Origin: Lepraria neglecta
Taxonomy: Eukaryota > Ascomycota > Lecanoromycetes > Lecanorales > Stereocaulaceae
Length of the DNA stretch: 64,000 nt
Reading direction: 5' to 3'
Assembly: GCA_033220425.1 (NCBI GenBank)
Contig: CM065651.1
Coordinates: forward strand, 1,426,001 to 1,490,000
A model generated the notes under the pieces. It ran no database searches. It saw only the letters and a list, made by a program, of their open reading frames with translations, and had not been told where the DNA came from. Within the stretch, counting starts at the first letter, position 1. Every line of letters starts with the position of its first letter. The position numbers were made by a program, and so were the translations under genes. Positions 33,601-44,937 of this stretch are shown in pieces.

Positions 33601-36600
33601 CTGCACTAATAAGCTTAGTCTATAAGGGCAAGGGATATATATCAACTTGGGAGATTATATTCAGTCCCCGAATATCGATAACCGCGCGGCCTTTGCGAGT
33701 GCTGTTAGCTTTAGTAGTCTAGACCACGAAGATAGGATAGCTGAAAGGCGTAGCCTCATTAGTCTAGTCTATACGGCCCTAGTTATAAAGCTTATCGAAT
33801 ATCTTATTAATAATCTTCTTCGCTTTATTACTAAGGGGATATACTCAGGCTATCTTTAGTGCTTTATCCTCCTAGTCGGACCGTAAGGGTATTCTTATCT
33901 ACTCGTTCTAGGGCACTTCGGCGAAGCCTCCTTCTGTCTAGAGCTCCGAGAACTTATTAGCTACAGTAGCTAGCTCAGGGACGTCCCTATAGGTAGTAAC
34001 GCCATTAGGCAAGACTTTATCTTCGGCGCTAGACGATATCTCTACTATAGGCTGGCCGTTTAAGTTACTAGGGATATACAGCGTATCCTTATCTATAGGT
34101 TCGCAAGCGGTAGAGGTAAATATAGCGCTAGCAGAGGAATCGGCTAGCTTCTTCTAGATAGTATAAATCTAGGTATTATAATACTCTTTACGAGGATAAC
34201 GTATTATAAGTTCGGTAATATCTTCCTATCTACTAGTAATAGGAAAGTAGCCGTTATGGTCCGATTCATGAAGCTCCCCTAGACGTATATTTCGATGAAC
34301 ACGTATAGTATACTCTATATCGTTCTTGACTAGTACTAAGATAAGTTCGCTATTAGTAATACCTGCGTATATAGAGAGCTTGGTATCTTCTGGCTTGAAG
34401 AAGAAGTCTCGGTCTAGCAAGTCTAGATAATAGATAGTAATATTGGCTATAGAATGCGGCGGTAGCGTAGTTCCAGTCTTAGTACAGATGACTCGCTTAA
34501 TAAGGGGCCCTTTAGCGAAGACTTTAATAGGAATATCTACCTTATAGCTAGAGATATAAGCTATCTTTTTGGAAGCGAGGAGATTAATCCCTTCGGGATA
34601 CATAATATCTACTCCTAATAGAACTTTGGTATCTAGGCCTTCTACGAGATAAAGCTCGCGCGGTACGGTCCTTATAGTAATAGGCTTACCTTATTTATCG
34701 ACGCCGTCGAAGAATAGAGAGGTAATAACATAGTCTACTATTTAATGCTTAACGCCGCCCAGTCCTAAGACTTCGGCAGGAGTAGCCATTTTCCGAATAG
34801 CGATATCAGAGATGGTACTAGTAATAAATTATCGATCGGCTAGAGTTATTCCGTATCTAGAATCTATATAGATCTTTATCTCTTAGGCCTCTAGCGATAT
34901 CTTAAGACTAACGCGGTAATAGCGATAATTGCGGAAGGCTTAGCCGATGCTAATATTAGTAGCTAAGTCTACGTTTAATTCAATAATAGTACGTTCCCTA
35001 GAAGGGTCTTCTTAGACGTACGCTTCCGTATACTTCTAAGGGGTTTACTTAGGTTAGATCACGTCCTTTTACTTGGCTATAGCTTTAGATTCAGCTTACT
35101 TAGATAATACGTATATTACCGATCTTCCTAGATAGGCCTTCTTTGTATAGTTTCTTCCTTACCTATAGTTCCCTAAATATATATATAGCTTGTTTTTTAA
35201 CACGAAGGTCTATTCGTATACTTCGTATATAAATAGATTAGGCTTATTAGTAACCGAAGGGGTAGCGAAATAGCCGTAAGACTCGTCTAGATTATCGTAT
35301 ATAGATCCGTAGTATAGGTCCTCTCCCTTGTAGGTATAATTAGAGTCTATTTATAGTTAGTTATCCTGCTTAGTAGCCTCTTTCGGTTAGTCCGAGCCTT
35401 CTTTCTTCTTAGTCTATCCTTTCTACCTATAGTAAGTAGCTAGCTAAGGTAAGCGAGGCGGGAAACGCTAATTGGCAGAGTTATATACAGGACTACGGTT
35501 GTTAGTACGCGGCTGAAAGCCATCGTTTAGACGGTTTAGGAACCCCTAATATAGTTTCTATAAAGGAGCTATCGTTCTAGGTAGGAGATTTGGACGTAGA
35601 GGATAGCCGAATAGGCGTGAGTATTACTAGTTCGCATTATTTCGCTGTTAATATAATTAGCTCGGAATACTTAGAGGTAGTTACTAGAAAGTATTACTAG
35701 AGACGCCTATCTAAGGCTGGATAGTATTATCTTATAGGTTATATAGATAGTAATTAAAGCGATACGTTATAGGCTGGTAGGGATATTGCCGGGGTCGAAA
35801 ATTCAATTCTAGTCCCTTAGATATTTATAGGCTTCAGGTTAGGAGGGGGATATACGCAGTATATAAGTTACTCCCAAATATCCTTCCTCTCGTTAAGGAT
35901 ATTAATAAAACTATCTAGCGTAGTTTCTCTGCCGGGTTCTTATAGGTCCTATCTAAGATCTAGGTCTAAAGTATTATAGATAGTTAGGACCTATAGATAA
36001 GGATTATTAATCTTAGTAGCTTTTACTATATTAATAAGGGTAGCTATAAAGATATCTACCGACTCTCCCTTTCGAAATTCCTAGAAGCTAAAATAGGCAG
36101 ACTGGCATTCCCGAACTACCTCAACTATACGTATCTTGAATTTATTAATAAGGACCTCCTTTATCTCCTAGGTTAAAGATCTATAGTATAATATTCTCTA
36201 GTCCTTGGTTAGTAGAGAGGTGAACTAATACTAAGCGCTACCACGGTAGTAAGAATTTAGGACTACTTTAACTTCGTTCTCTCCCTATTAGAATACTATA
36301 ATTTTAACACAGTTAATAAATTCGTAGATATTTTGATAGATTACCGTCTTGTCCTTGTCTCTAGAGGTATCTATAGTATTATCAAGGTTAAAATAGCTAA
36401 TATCTTCAGGCTTAATCTTGCGTATCACCTCTAATTTATTAGCTAGGGGTAGCGTTTAAGAGGATCCTTATCTACCGGAAGATTCGGTTTCCTTTTCTTT
36501 TTAGTTACTAGTAGATCTAGTAGACCTAGTAAGCTTATCTATCTTAGCTAGCATTACGGTTATTATAGCCTCTAGATTATTAAGCCGCTTAGACGTATCT

Positions 36601-37350
36601 CTAGGAGGATTATCTCGGTCCTTATTACTATAGGAACTTATATTAGTATTAGTAGGCTTCTTTGCCTATAGTAGAGGCGGAGGCTTAATATTTAGCCGCT
36701 AACGTAGTTCCTTAGTCTCCTTTCTAAAGGCTATAATTATCGGTATTAGTAGGGCAGTATTAACTACCTAACGAGACTAAATTTTTTACTAACGGCTCTT
36801 AGCAGGGTCTAAGGGTAGTTACTTATTAGCTTAATTTCCTTGCCGGGTAAATGATAAAGGGTTAAGACGCGCTTCAGGGGGAGGAAAAGGATAATCCTAC
36901 AATATAATCCTGATATAAGCCTGCCTGATATCCGAAGGAACGTCCTTTTCAAAGCCTGCCTCGCAGAATTCCTACAGGTAGAAGGTAGTTATAACTATAT
37001 TATAGCTAAGGTAGTAATCTAGTTTAAAGGATAGTAATAAGTAATGAATAGGAGTTATAGCGGAAGTAATTAAATAGAAGTAGGACGGGTGTTATAAGAG
37101 ATATCTACCTAGATATATTAAATATAAAAAGATAATAAAGGAAAGTAATATAGCTTGCTAACGTGTAGAGCAAGCTCTAGGGAGTACTAGTAGTAGCTAG
37201 TCTACTCGAATGGTCTATTGAAAGGGTTGTAGCGTTGCTTCTTCTACTGAATGGTAATAATTTCAGCGTATTAAGTAAAAGAGGTACTAAGTATAGCTGG
37301 TTAGATCTTGTAGCGTCTGAATTAGTAGAGAGATGGTACTAATAGCTGTA

Positions 37351-37369
37351 GCCTCGCCCGTTGCTACTA
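37351..37369 (-). other. tRNA primer-binding site of the Gypsy fossil
   Basis: Read on the minus strand just inside the 5' LTR, the segment GTAGCAACGGGCGAGG is complementary to what looks like a tRNA acceptor 3' end (CCTCGCCCGTTGCTAC). This is the expected place for a primer-binding site. The tRNA species was not identified. Confidence 0.55.
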
Positions 37370-37372
37370 TTA

Positions 37373-37545
37373 TAATACGGGGTTTTCCTATATATTTATA
37401 ATAGTAGTATTAGTACTAAAGATAATCATTGTTCTATATAGAAGATGAGCTTGATATGCAAGCTTATAGGGCTGAGGCTGACTAAGCATGAGTCTTAGCA
37501 GGGTTCTACATGAGCAAGCCTTATATATCTAAGCGCCCTATATTA
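37373..37545 (-). repeat. 5' LTR of the Gypsy fossil (173 bp)
   Basis: It aligns without gaps to 30,453-30,625. About 20 positions differ, and all but one are G-to-A or C-to-T relative to the left copy. It is followed by the second GTTAT target duplication. Confidence 0.9.
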
Positions 37546-38197
37546 GTTATACTCCTCTATACAATGAAGTTCAATTAAGGTAGTCCTATATATATACTAC
37601 TCGTAGGCCCACGTATATAGATATATATATATATAGTATCCTTGAGTTTCAAATATATAGTACCGCTATATTACTCCCGCGCTAAGGCATACTTCGTGCT
37701 TTTGCTCCCCCTCTACTCTCCTATACTCCTTTATACTCCTCTTTACTCCCTCGCTACTCTTCTATACTTACTCTCTACTCCCTTAATACTCTTATACTCC
37801 TCCTTAGCCATTTCCTACTTTCTCGCTACTCGCTCTAGCTATTATATTCTTATAAGTGTAAACAAGAGTATCTATTTAGCTACGCTTTTAAATACTATTA
37901 TATAGAGTAAATATCTACTAATTCGCCGCTGCCTACTAACGCTCTATTTAGTTTATATATAATAGAACTAAATTATATTCTAGTATACTCTAAATCTAAA
38001 CGATAACTAGAAATTCTAAATATACTTTATATAGATCTTATCTTATTCGCTACTAGGATATCCCGAAAATATCCCGTACTATTAGATAATCCTACCAATA
38101 TCCTATACCGTAGGATATCCTATTGAGATCCTATACCTTCTACTAATAGTATAGGATTTCAGACCTTAATACTATACTATACCTCGGGATAGGTAAG
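37546..38197 (+). other. AT-rich spacer between two element fossils
   Basis: It starts with the Gypsy target duplication. It is dominated by TA-rich runs (TATATA near 37620) and a degenerate CT-rich repeat of the type TACTCCTCTATACTCC at 37715-37810. No coding signal survives; the 87-codon frame at 37642 is an artefact of this simple composition. Confidence 0.5.
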
Positions 38198-38370
38198 TCG
38201 CTATAGTAGGACTATAGGTTAGTATGTCTCATAATCAGATGCGGTTTTAGCTATACGCCATGACTATAGGCTATAGCGAGAGATCCGTGCTTCCTGAGAG
38301 TACTATTTGTATAAGTATCCTACTAGCAGTTGGCTCTTTAGTCGAGTATATCTCTTTTAGAGCTATAGCA
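38198..38370 (+). repeat. A1 repeat of the Ngaro/PAT-like element (173 bp)
   Basis: It begins TCGCTATAGTAGGAC and ends GAGCTATAGCA. It aligns gap-free with A2, with about 14 differences, nearly all of which leave A1 less RIP-mutated. Confidence 0.9.
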
Positions 38371-41300
38371 TTTCTTTTTATAGCAATTAAGCCTATATAT
38401 ATATTAGTCCATCTATCCTTTTATCCTATCTATACTTATATTCTTCCCCTCTCTTTCTAAGTATAAATATCTTAGTATTACCTAGTAATAGCCGTCGCTA
38501 TATATAAATTAGCTACCTCTAAGAAAGCCTCCAAGAAAGCCTCTAAGACGGCCTCTAAAACCTCCTCTAAGAACTATAAATAAGCTAAAACAGCTACTCG
38601 AAGGGATACTATACCCCCCCGAATTATAGGTATCTACTACCTCTTCGAGAACTATTAGCCTAAGCCTTATCAACGAAATATCTCCTCCTAGTTACCGTAA
38701 TTAAATTCGCGAGTTAAAATACCGCCTAGCGGCGCTAAAGGACTAGCGCGATTACTAGGATCGCTATCAAGTCTATAAGTTATATAGTCGCCGTCGCCGT
38801 CATCGTTATTACTATTTACCTATTTCTAGTATAGACTTAGAGGAAGAGGATGGCCTAATAGTCTCTTTTAGGTATACCGAAGGTAAGAAACCCTTTCTTA
38901 GTCTTTATAAGCGCTATTATACCGTTAATATTAAGTATTTTAAGTAAATCTTCTTTAGAATATTTAAAACGGAATACCTTATAAAGCTAGCCTATAACTA
39001 TACTAATTATATAGATAGCGATATAATCTAGGAGACTAACGGGTTGGTATACCTCCTATAGTATTTCGAGGTATATAGCCAGGCCGTTTATTACTATACG
39101 TATTCTATAGTAAATATACGGTTATAGATAGCCCTTTCGGACTACCGCCTTCGCCTTGCGAAGCTATATATATACTATAAATTTGACTCTATCCGCGTAT
39201 ACTATTACGTATTTATTACTATACGCATCCTGAGTAGCTAGGATAATCTAGTAGCCTAGTCGATCGACGATTGACGCTACTTAGACCTTTTAGTCCGAAG
39301 GATATCCGTATAGGGTAATACTAGGTTATACGTAGGTAGTAGCGCCTTAAAATCATCCTCTTCAGGCCTATTCACGTATAGATCGTTTAATAGCGGCTAC
39401 TATCTACGCGACCGCTATAGGTATCTTTATATCTATTCTATATATTAGTAAAATTACCTAGCGAATACGTGCCCAAGGGCTAACCCGACCTTGAATAATA
39501 CTAACTTGATACTACTAGTAAATCGAATTTCTAAGTCGGAATAACTCCTAGAGTACCCGTAGGTGCCTATATCGCTACTATACGTAGTAGAAGGTTTTCT
39601 ATACTCACTCGTCGACCTATCCGATCTAGATCTACCCTATTAAGGCCTATTACGCGTTAATAGTTAGTGTAAATAGTTAAAGAATCACCTCGATCGAACC
39701 TTCGCCAAGACCCTAGCGGCTATTCTTCGGAAGGGGGCAAAAATCGGGTATAGAGGTATAGACCTTTAATACCTTAGTCAAAACTACTAATTAGTACGTA
39801 TAGTACTAGATATATTAACTGCGGACCTTTAAAAACAGCTTTAGTATAACTAGTTAACTTAAGGTAGACTATTAAACGGAGCCTTAGTACGTCTATTCGC
39901 TACTAGGATTAGTTCCGAAGTATAATAGAGGTTAGAGACGTATTTATAACCTCTTATTTCTATACGATAGCTTAGTTAATAACGGTATACCTTACGATTA
40001 GGGCGCTCTAGAATATATAACGTACGATAACGCCGTGGATACACTGCTATAATAAGGTCTATAGGCTTAATTCGTTAAGTAAGACCTGAAAGACGCCTTT
40101 CGTTATATTCTAGTAGCTATATTAGACTAGTAGCTACTAGGTTTCTACTATAATAGTTTCTACTGGAAAGAACGCTATCTACCCTTTGGTTTACGTATAG
40201 TACCGTTCCTCTTTAACCTGTTTACGAAGGCGGTTAACTAGATTATAACTATACTATTACTATAGGCTATAGTATTATACTATTTAGACGACTTCTTCGC
40301 TATTCTAGCACTATAAGCTAATACTATCGTATATAGCTATTAATTCGATTAAGTATATAACGAATTAGGCCTATTAGTTAACTATTCGAAGGATACGATA
40401 GGTATAAAAGCCGACTTTATAGGAATTGAATTTAATAGTATCCTTATATAGATACGACTCCCTTCGAATAAGCTAGATAGGGTAAGAATTATAGCGCAAG
40501 GCGTCCTTAAAAGGCCTATAATCCTATATTCGGAGCTCGAGTTAGTAGTCGGTTTCCTATTATTTACTACTAAAATTGTAGTTCTAGGAAGGGCCTTCTT
40601 AAGGTGACTTTTTAACGTAATTCGAAGGCTAGTAGCTATCCTATATATCACCGCAGCTATAAAGGCTAATCTACTATAGTAGTATACCTTCTTAAAGGAC
40701 TAGAATGGCCTTAAACTACTACGTTATATCGTTAGTCGACTATCTTAGCATATATAGACTAATGCCTCGGGGAGGCTTGGTATAGGGGGCTACATTCTTA
40801 ATTACCTAGCCTATTTATACTCGGTCTAGGACGTCTTTAGTATACCGATTACTATACGCTATTATTATAAAGATATATAATTTAAAGAAATAAAGGCTAT
40901 TCTTTACGCGATTCAGCTATAGTTAGAATAACTCCGGGGATCTAAATTAACCATTTATTGCGATAATAATACCTGTATCTATAGGCTACAAAAATCCTCG
41001 ATCCGTGGACTAGCTATAGCCCTACTAAGGGATATAGCTATACTTATAGCTAGATATAATATCTACTTAATTCCGGAATAGATCCCAATAGGGGCTAACC
41101 AACTGGCCGATAACCTCTTGCGATTCCGGTATCGAAAAATCGCTGATAGATACCCTTAGCTAGGTTACCTAGCTATATCTCCGCCGAGTCAGGGCGGGAC
41201 CTACTATAATCTTGGTATAGTTAGACCGTATTGCTATAAGAAGCCGCTCGACTCCTATAGTAGGGGTTAGTAATGAAAACCCGAAAAACGTATACTATAC

Positions 41301-42256
41301 TAACGTAGTTATATATTATCTACTATATACTTAGAGGGATTATACCTCCCTTCCCAGTGATAGTAAACTTATTAGCCGGTTAGATAGTAGATCTTAGTAT
41401 AAAACGGGTTAAGGCGAAGATAGTTAAAGGCTACTTGATAGGCGTTAGATTAGCGTATATAGATATAGGCTATAGGGGCCTTATAGTATTTTATAACCTA
41501 TAATTAGAATATATAATAGCGGGTATATAACGCCTATAGGGCGAGGCTAGGATAAAAGAAAGACGTTCTATTACTAAGGATCTACTCCTATAAATCCTCT
41601 CTTATTTTAACTAGTATAATAAGACTAGTTTAATATTATATACGGCCTTTTATCTTATATTCGCTATATTCCTCTATATAGAGGAGTTTACCTATACCGC
41701 AAAAGATTATAATAATTACGAATTTAGCTAGTAGTTCCTAACTCGTCGCTCAGTAAGGCTATACGAGAACTATCTAGAGCTTACCCTCCTAGTATTAAAA
41801 ATGGACCCTTTCAGGCAGGGTATTACCCTTACTATCGTAGCTTCCGGCGATAGAGTATATATAGTTAAGGCGTTACGCTATTTATTCAAGTAGAAGACTA
41901 TACTAAATAGTCCTCTCTTCTAGCTAGGAGGCTCTATATTTATAAAGGAGATTACTACAAGTTACCTTCGTTAAGTACTTATATTACTCAGGGTAGAAGG
42001 TTATTATTTAGGATACTCCTTCTATAGGGGGGCCGCTATCTCTATATAAGAGTTAGGCCTTAGTAATGAAGAAATCTAGCTACTAGGGCGATAGAAGTCG
42101 GACTCCTATTATCTATATATAGTTATTTATTCTAAGCGAATACTTATAGTATTACGTCGGTACTAGTAGCGTTAGTACTGGCGATACTCGCTAGGAGCTA
42201 CCCTACGAGGCCTTCCTCGGAAACCCTCTACGAGGGCGTTATTTAGGTATTATTTG

Positions 42257-42386
42257 GGAGTTTTCTAGCGCTAGGGCACCTATTGTAGCCTTTCTAGGCC
42301 TGCTAGCCCTGGCGTTAGACCGCCCAAGTATCTATTTATATATCCACTTGTGCCGGTATATATAGCTTTAGGAGTGAGAATACTAA
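42257..42386 (+). repeat. B1 repeat of the Ngaro/PAT-like element (130 bp)
   Basis: It begins GGAGTTTTCTAGCGCTAGGG and ends GTGAGAATACTAA directly against A2. About eight differences from B2, all transitions. Confidence 0.9.
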
Positions 42387-42559
42387 TCGCTATAGTAGGA
42401 CTATAGATTAGTATATCTTATAATTAGATACGGTTTTAGCTATATACTATAACTATAGGCTATAGCGAGAGATCCGTGCTTCCTGAGAGTACTATTTATA
42501 TAAGTATCCTATCAGTAGTTAGCTCTTTAGTCGAGTATATCTCTTTTAGAGCTATAGCA
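42387..42559 (+). repeat. A2 repeat of the Ngaro/PAT-like element (173 bp)
   Basis: It is the same length as A1 and joined without a gap to B1. An 80-bp spacer (42560-42639) separates it from B2. Confidence 0.9.
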
Positions 42560-42639
42560 GTTCTTTCCCGCCTACTCGTACCCTATATATAGCCTATATA
42601 TAGCCTATCTACACTCTAGGTCTATATCGTCTAGGTATA

Positions 42640-42769
42640 GGAGTTTTCTAGCGCTAGGGCACCTGTTGTAGCCTTTCTAGGCCTGCTAGCCCTGGCATTA
42701 GACCGTCTAAGCATCTATTTATATATCTACTTATACCGGTATATATAGCTTTAGGAGTGAGAATACTAA
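42640..42769 (+). repeat. B2 repeat of the Ngaro/PAT-like element (130 bp)
   Basis: Same length as B1; it marks the right end of the element. The next base begins an unrelated Gypsy fragment. Confidence 0.9.
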
Positions 42770-44060
42770 AGAGCCAATATCCTATACTATCCTATATCTT
42801 TCCGGGCTATAATAACTAAGATAAGCGTTAAAAGTATTAATACCGTGCCCTACTATCTCTAGAGTATTTTTAGAAATTCTCTAAGGATAGAGACCTTAAA
42901 GAGGAGGGTAGTAGTAATAATACTATATTAGATAAACTAATTAACGCGATAGCTAATAAAGACTTACCTCTATATATAAGGGTAGTACTAGTAAATAAGG
43001 AAGATAACGACTATAGGCGTATCTATAATACCCTCGCGAAGGATCCGTCTTAGATATTCGAGATAGTTAATCTATATTATTACTCTAGTTATAATAATAT
43101 ACTCTTCTATAAGGATCGTCTTTAGGTTCTAGTAATAGCTAAGCTCTATACGGATCTAATCAAGGAAATCTATAACTAACCCGTATACGGCTATCCTAGT
43201 AGAAATAGGATACTTAAGTTAGTAAAGAGATAGTTCTACTGGCGTGGTATAAAAGATAAGATTACTCGCTATATCCGTAATTACTATATCTGCTAATAAA
43301 TTAAAGCCCCTCGAGACTAATATAATAGGCTACTATAGGCTTTACCGGTACCGGAGTAACGCTAGCAAAATATCTCTATAGACTTTATTACTAGACTTCT
43401 CGTCTCGAAAGGGTATAATACTATATATACTATCGTGGATCGGCTTTCTAAAGAGTACTACTATACTCTATATATTATAACTAATCAAGGCATATCTATA
43501 GAAGCTATAGCCGATATCCTAATAAGATATATCTTCCGCTCGTATAGTCTTCTAGAGTCGATTATCTCCGATTAAGGGCTATAGTTTATATTATTGATAT
43601 AGAAGGTACTATATTAGCGACTAAAGATTAACGTTAAGCTATCTACGATATTCTATATCGCGCTTTCCCAAAAGATTATATCATTAGCGTTATAGCTAGT
43701 TTTGCGCTATTAGTAGGCCGTATAGCGATTAGGGTCTATATCCTATATCGATTACGGACCGAGAAATTAGCCAAATTAGTAACTCGAGGTTGCCGATAGT
43801 AGTATCTATAACCTTAAATTACTACGCTAGGCGCCTATAATATTAGTATTAAAAGTTGCTTTTGTAGACTAACGCTACTATTACGCATTTGTTCTAGAAT
43901 ACGAAATATATACGCTTAGGTAGTATATTAATAATATTAGTAGATAAGAAGTCATCCGAGTCGGATAGTTCGAATATATCCTCTACTATAGTAGGTATAT
44001 TCGAGTTAGACATCTTATCTAGAATTAACCTATAGGTAGTATTATCCGAGCTAGGCGATC
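42770..44060 (+). mobile_element. Ty3/Gypsy integrase fragment (fossil)
   Basis: It starts at the right end of the Ngaro/PAT-like element. On the plus strand an integrase zinc-binding region (PVYGYPSRNRILKLVKR, about 43,170-43,230) precedes the catalytic core region (NISIDFITRLLVSKGYNTIY, about 43,370-43,430; IVDRLSKEYYYTLY after it). A degenerate tail runs to about 44,060. No LTR, reverse transcriptase or target duplication belonging to it is seen, so it is a truncated piece. It is broken many times in the RIP pattern. Confidence 0.7.
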
Positions 44061-44355
44061 TTAAAAGATAATGCGATAATTATTTTTATATTATATATTT
44101 AATAGCTATATATTCGATTACTAATAGCTTGATTCCGTTAGGCTTCCTCCCGCCTGAGCTTTATACTCTATTAATCTATCCTCTATCCCCTCCGCAGTAT
44201 CCTTAATAGCCTAGTCCTTAGGTTCTTCTCCTATTAGAATAATCTTTCTTCTAATAATAGATTATCGCGATATTCGGAGCAATTCCGCACTTGTAGCCAA
44301 TCAGAACATCTCTTTAGAGCTGTATTTCCTCTCTCGGCTAGCGCCTTCAACCACT
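44061..44355 (+). other. Spacer, partly spared by RIP
   Basis: About 300 bp without a gene. CpA and TpG are more frequent from about 44,280 (CAATTCCGCACTTGTAGCC), so the strong mutation bias ends near here. Confidence 0.4.
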
Positions 44356-44937
44356 AAAAGTTGAATACGCTACGCACTTCTTCGCAGTAATGCCCCGCGC
44401 CATATACGCCATATGATATCGAGATGATTTCATATATTTTGGAGTTAATCATTAGCTTGCTTGCGCATCAAGAATTTTTAGAATCGGCCTATTTACGCAA
44501 TAGTTATAAGCAAAAGAAGCGTTTTCGCTATATTTTGCTTGCGTACTATAACTTCTTCGCAGGACTTCCCCGCGCCACATACATCATATAATATCGAGAT
44601 GATTTCATAAGTTTTAGAACCAAGTATACGCTTTCCAACACCGTCAAAAATTTCAAAATCAGTCTACTTACGCAATAGTTATAAGCAAAAGAAGCGTTTT
44701 CACTATGTTTTACAGGCAGTGCGAGCTCAGTAGTAAATGCCAAGCATTGAGCTTGGCGCCTCCGGACCCTGGAATATCAAAAGTTGAATACGCACCGCAA
44801 CTTCTTCGCAGTAATGCCCCGCGCCACATATATCATATGATATCGAGATAATCTTATCAGTTTTGGAACCAAGCATACGCTTTCCAATACCGTCGAAATT
44901 TTCAAAATCGGTCTATTTGCGCAAAATTTATAAGCAA
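44356..44937 (+). repeat. Three degenerate copies of a roughly 160-200-bp repeat
   Basis: Copies lie at about 44,356-44,520, 44,548-44,724 and 44,779-44,937. Shared landmarks are the opening AAAAGTTGAATACGC (copies 1 and 3), CTTCTTCGCAGTAATGCCCC, GATATCGAGATGATTTCAT, ACGCTTTCCAA and ACGCAATAGTTATAAGCAAA. Copies 1 and 2 extend with AAGAAGCGTTTTC; copy 3 breaks off within the shared ATAAGCAA and passes straight into the minisatellite. No coding signal is seen. Confidence 0.8.

Larger units (their letters stand above)
30453..37545 (-). mobile_element. Chromodomain Ty3/Gypsy LTR retrotransposon fossil (chromovirus type)
   Basis: A complete-looking but inactive 7.09-kb copy read on the minus strand. 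It has 173-bp terminal repeats at both ends and a perfect 5-bp target duplication (GTTAT, 30448-30452 and 37546-37550). Parts in transcriptional order are: 5' LTR 37,373-37,545; primer-binding site next to it; gag-like region about 36.8-35.3 kb; protease region about 35.2-34.2 kb; reverse transcriptase about 33.9-33.1 kb; RNase H about 33.0-32.4 kb; integrase about 32.2-31.4 kb (zinc finger and core with the usual P-V-x-x-x-x-I-S-I-D-F block); chromodomain and basic tail about 31.1-30.86 kb; 3' LTR 30,453-30,625. The coding parts are broken many times (dozens), in the RIP pattern. The chromodomain end and 3' LTR are far less mutated than the rest. LTR divergence is about 11-12 percent, almost all RIP-type transitions, so it does not give a clock age. 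Confidence 0.85.
38198..42769 (+). mobile_element. Tyrosine-recombinase retroelement fossil, Ngaro/PAT-like (DIRS order)
   Basis: A 4.57-kb plus-strand element with split direct repeats: A1 (38198-38370) at the left, then the coding region, then B1 (42257-42386), A2 (42387-42559) and B2 (42640-42769). B1 abuts A2 exactly. This is the layout of Ngaro/PAT-type elements, which lack LTRs and integrase and integrate through a tyrosine recombinase. Inside, a reverse transcriptase is recognisable at about 39.6-40.7 kb (PFGLR near 40,190; YYLDDFFAI near 40,280), RNase H follows at about 40.7-41.1 kb, and a tyrosine-recombinase-like C-terminal region lies at about 41.8-42.15 kb (a GxSFxRGAA box and a later LLGR...KSDSYY box). 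A Lys/Ser-rich stretch near 38.52-38.6 kb may be a gag-like remnant. The coding region is broken many times in the RIP pattern, so it is an old inactive copy. The assignment is by my own reading, without a database search. Confidence 0.72.

Noticed and set aside
37642-37905. 87-codon frame with Leu/Tyr/Ser repeats
   Set aside because: It is a translation of the degenerate CT-rich simple repeat.
38198-42559. A1 and A2 as the LTR pair of an ordinary LTR element
   Set aside because: The copies lack TG...CA ends and a target duplication, and the B1/B2 pair around A2 fits split direct repeats better.
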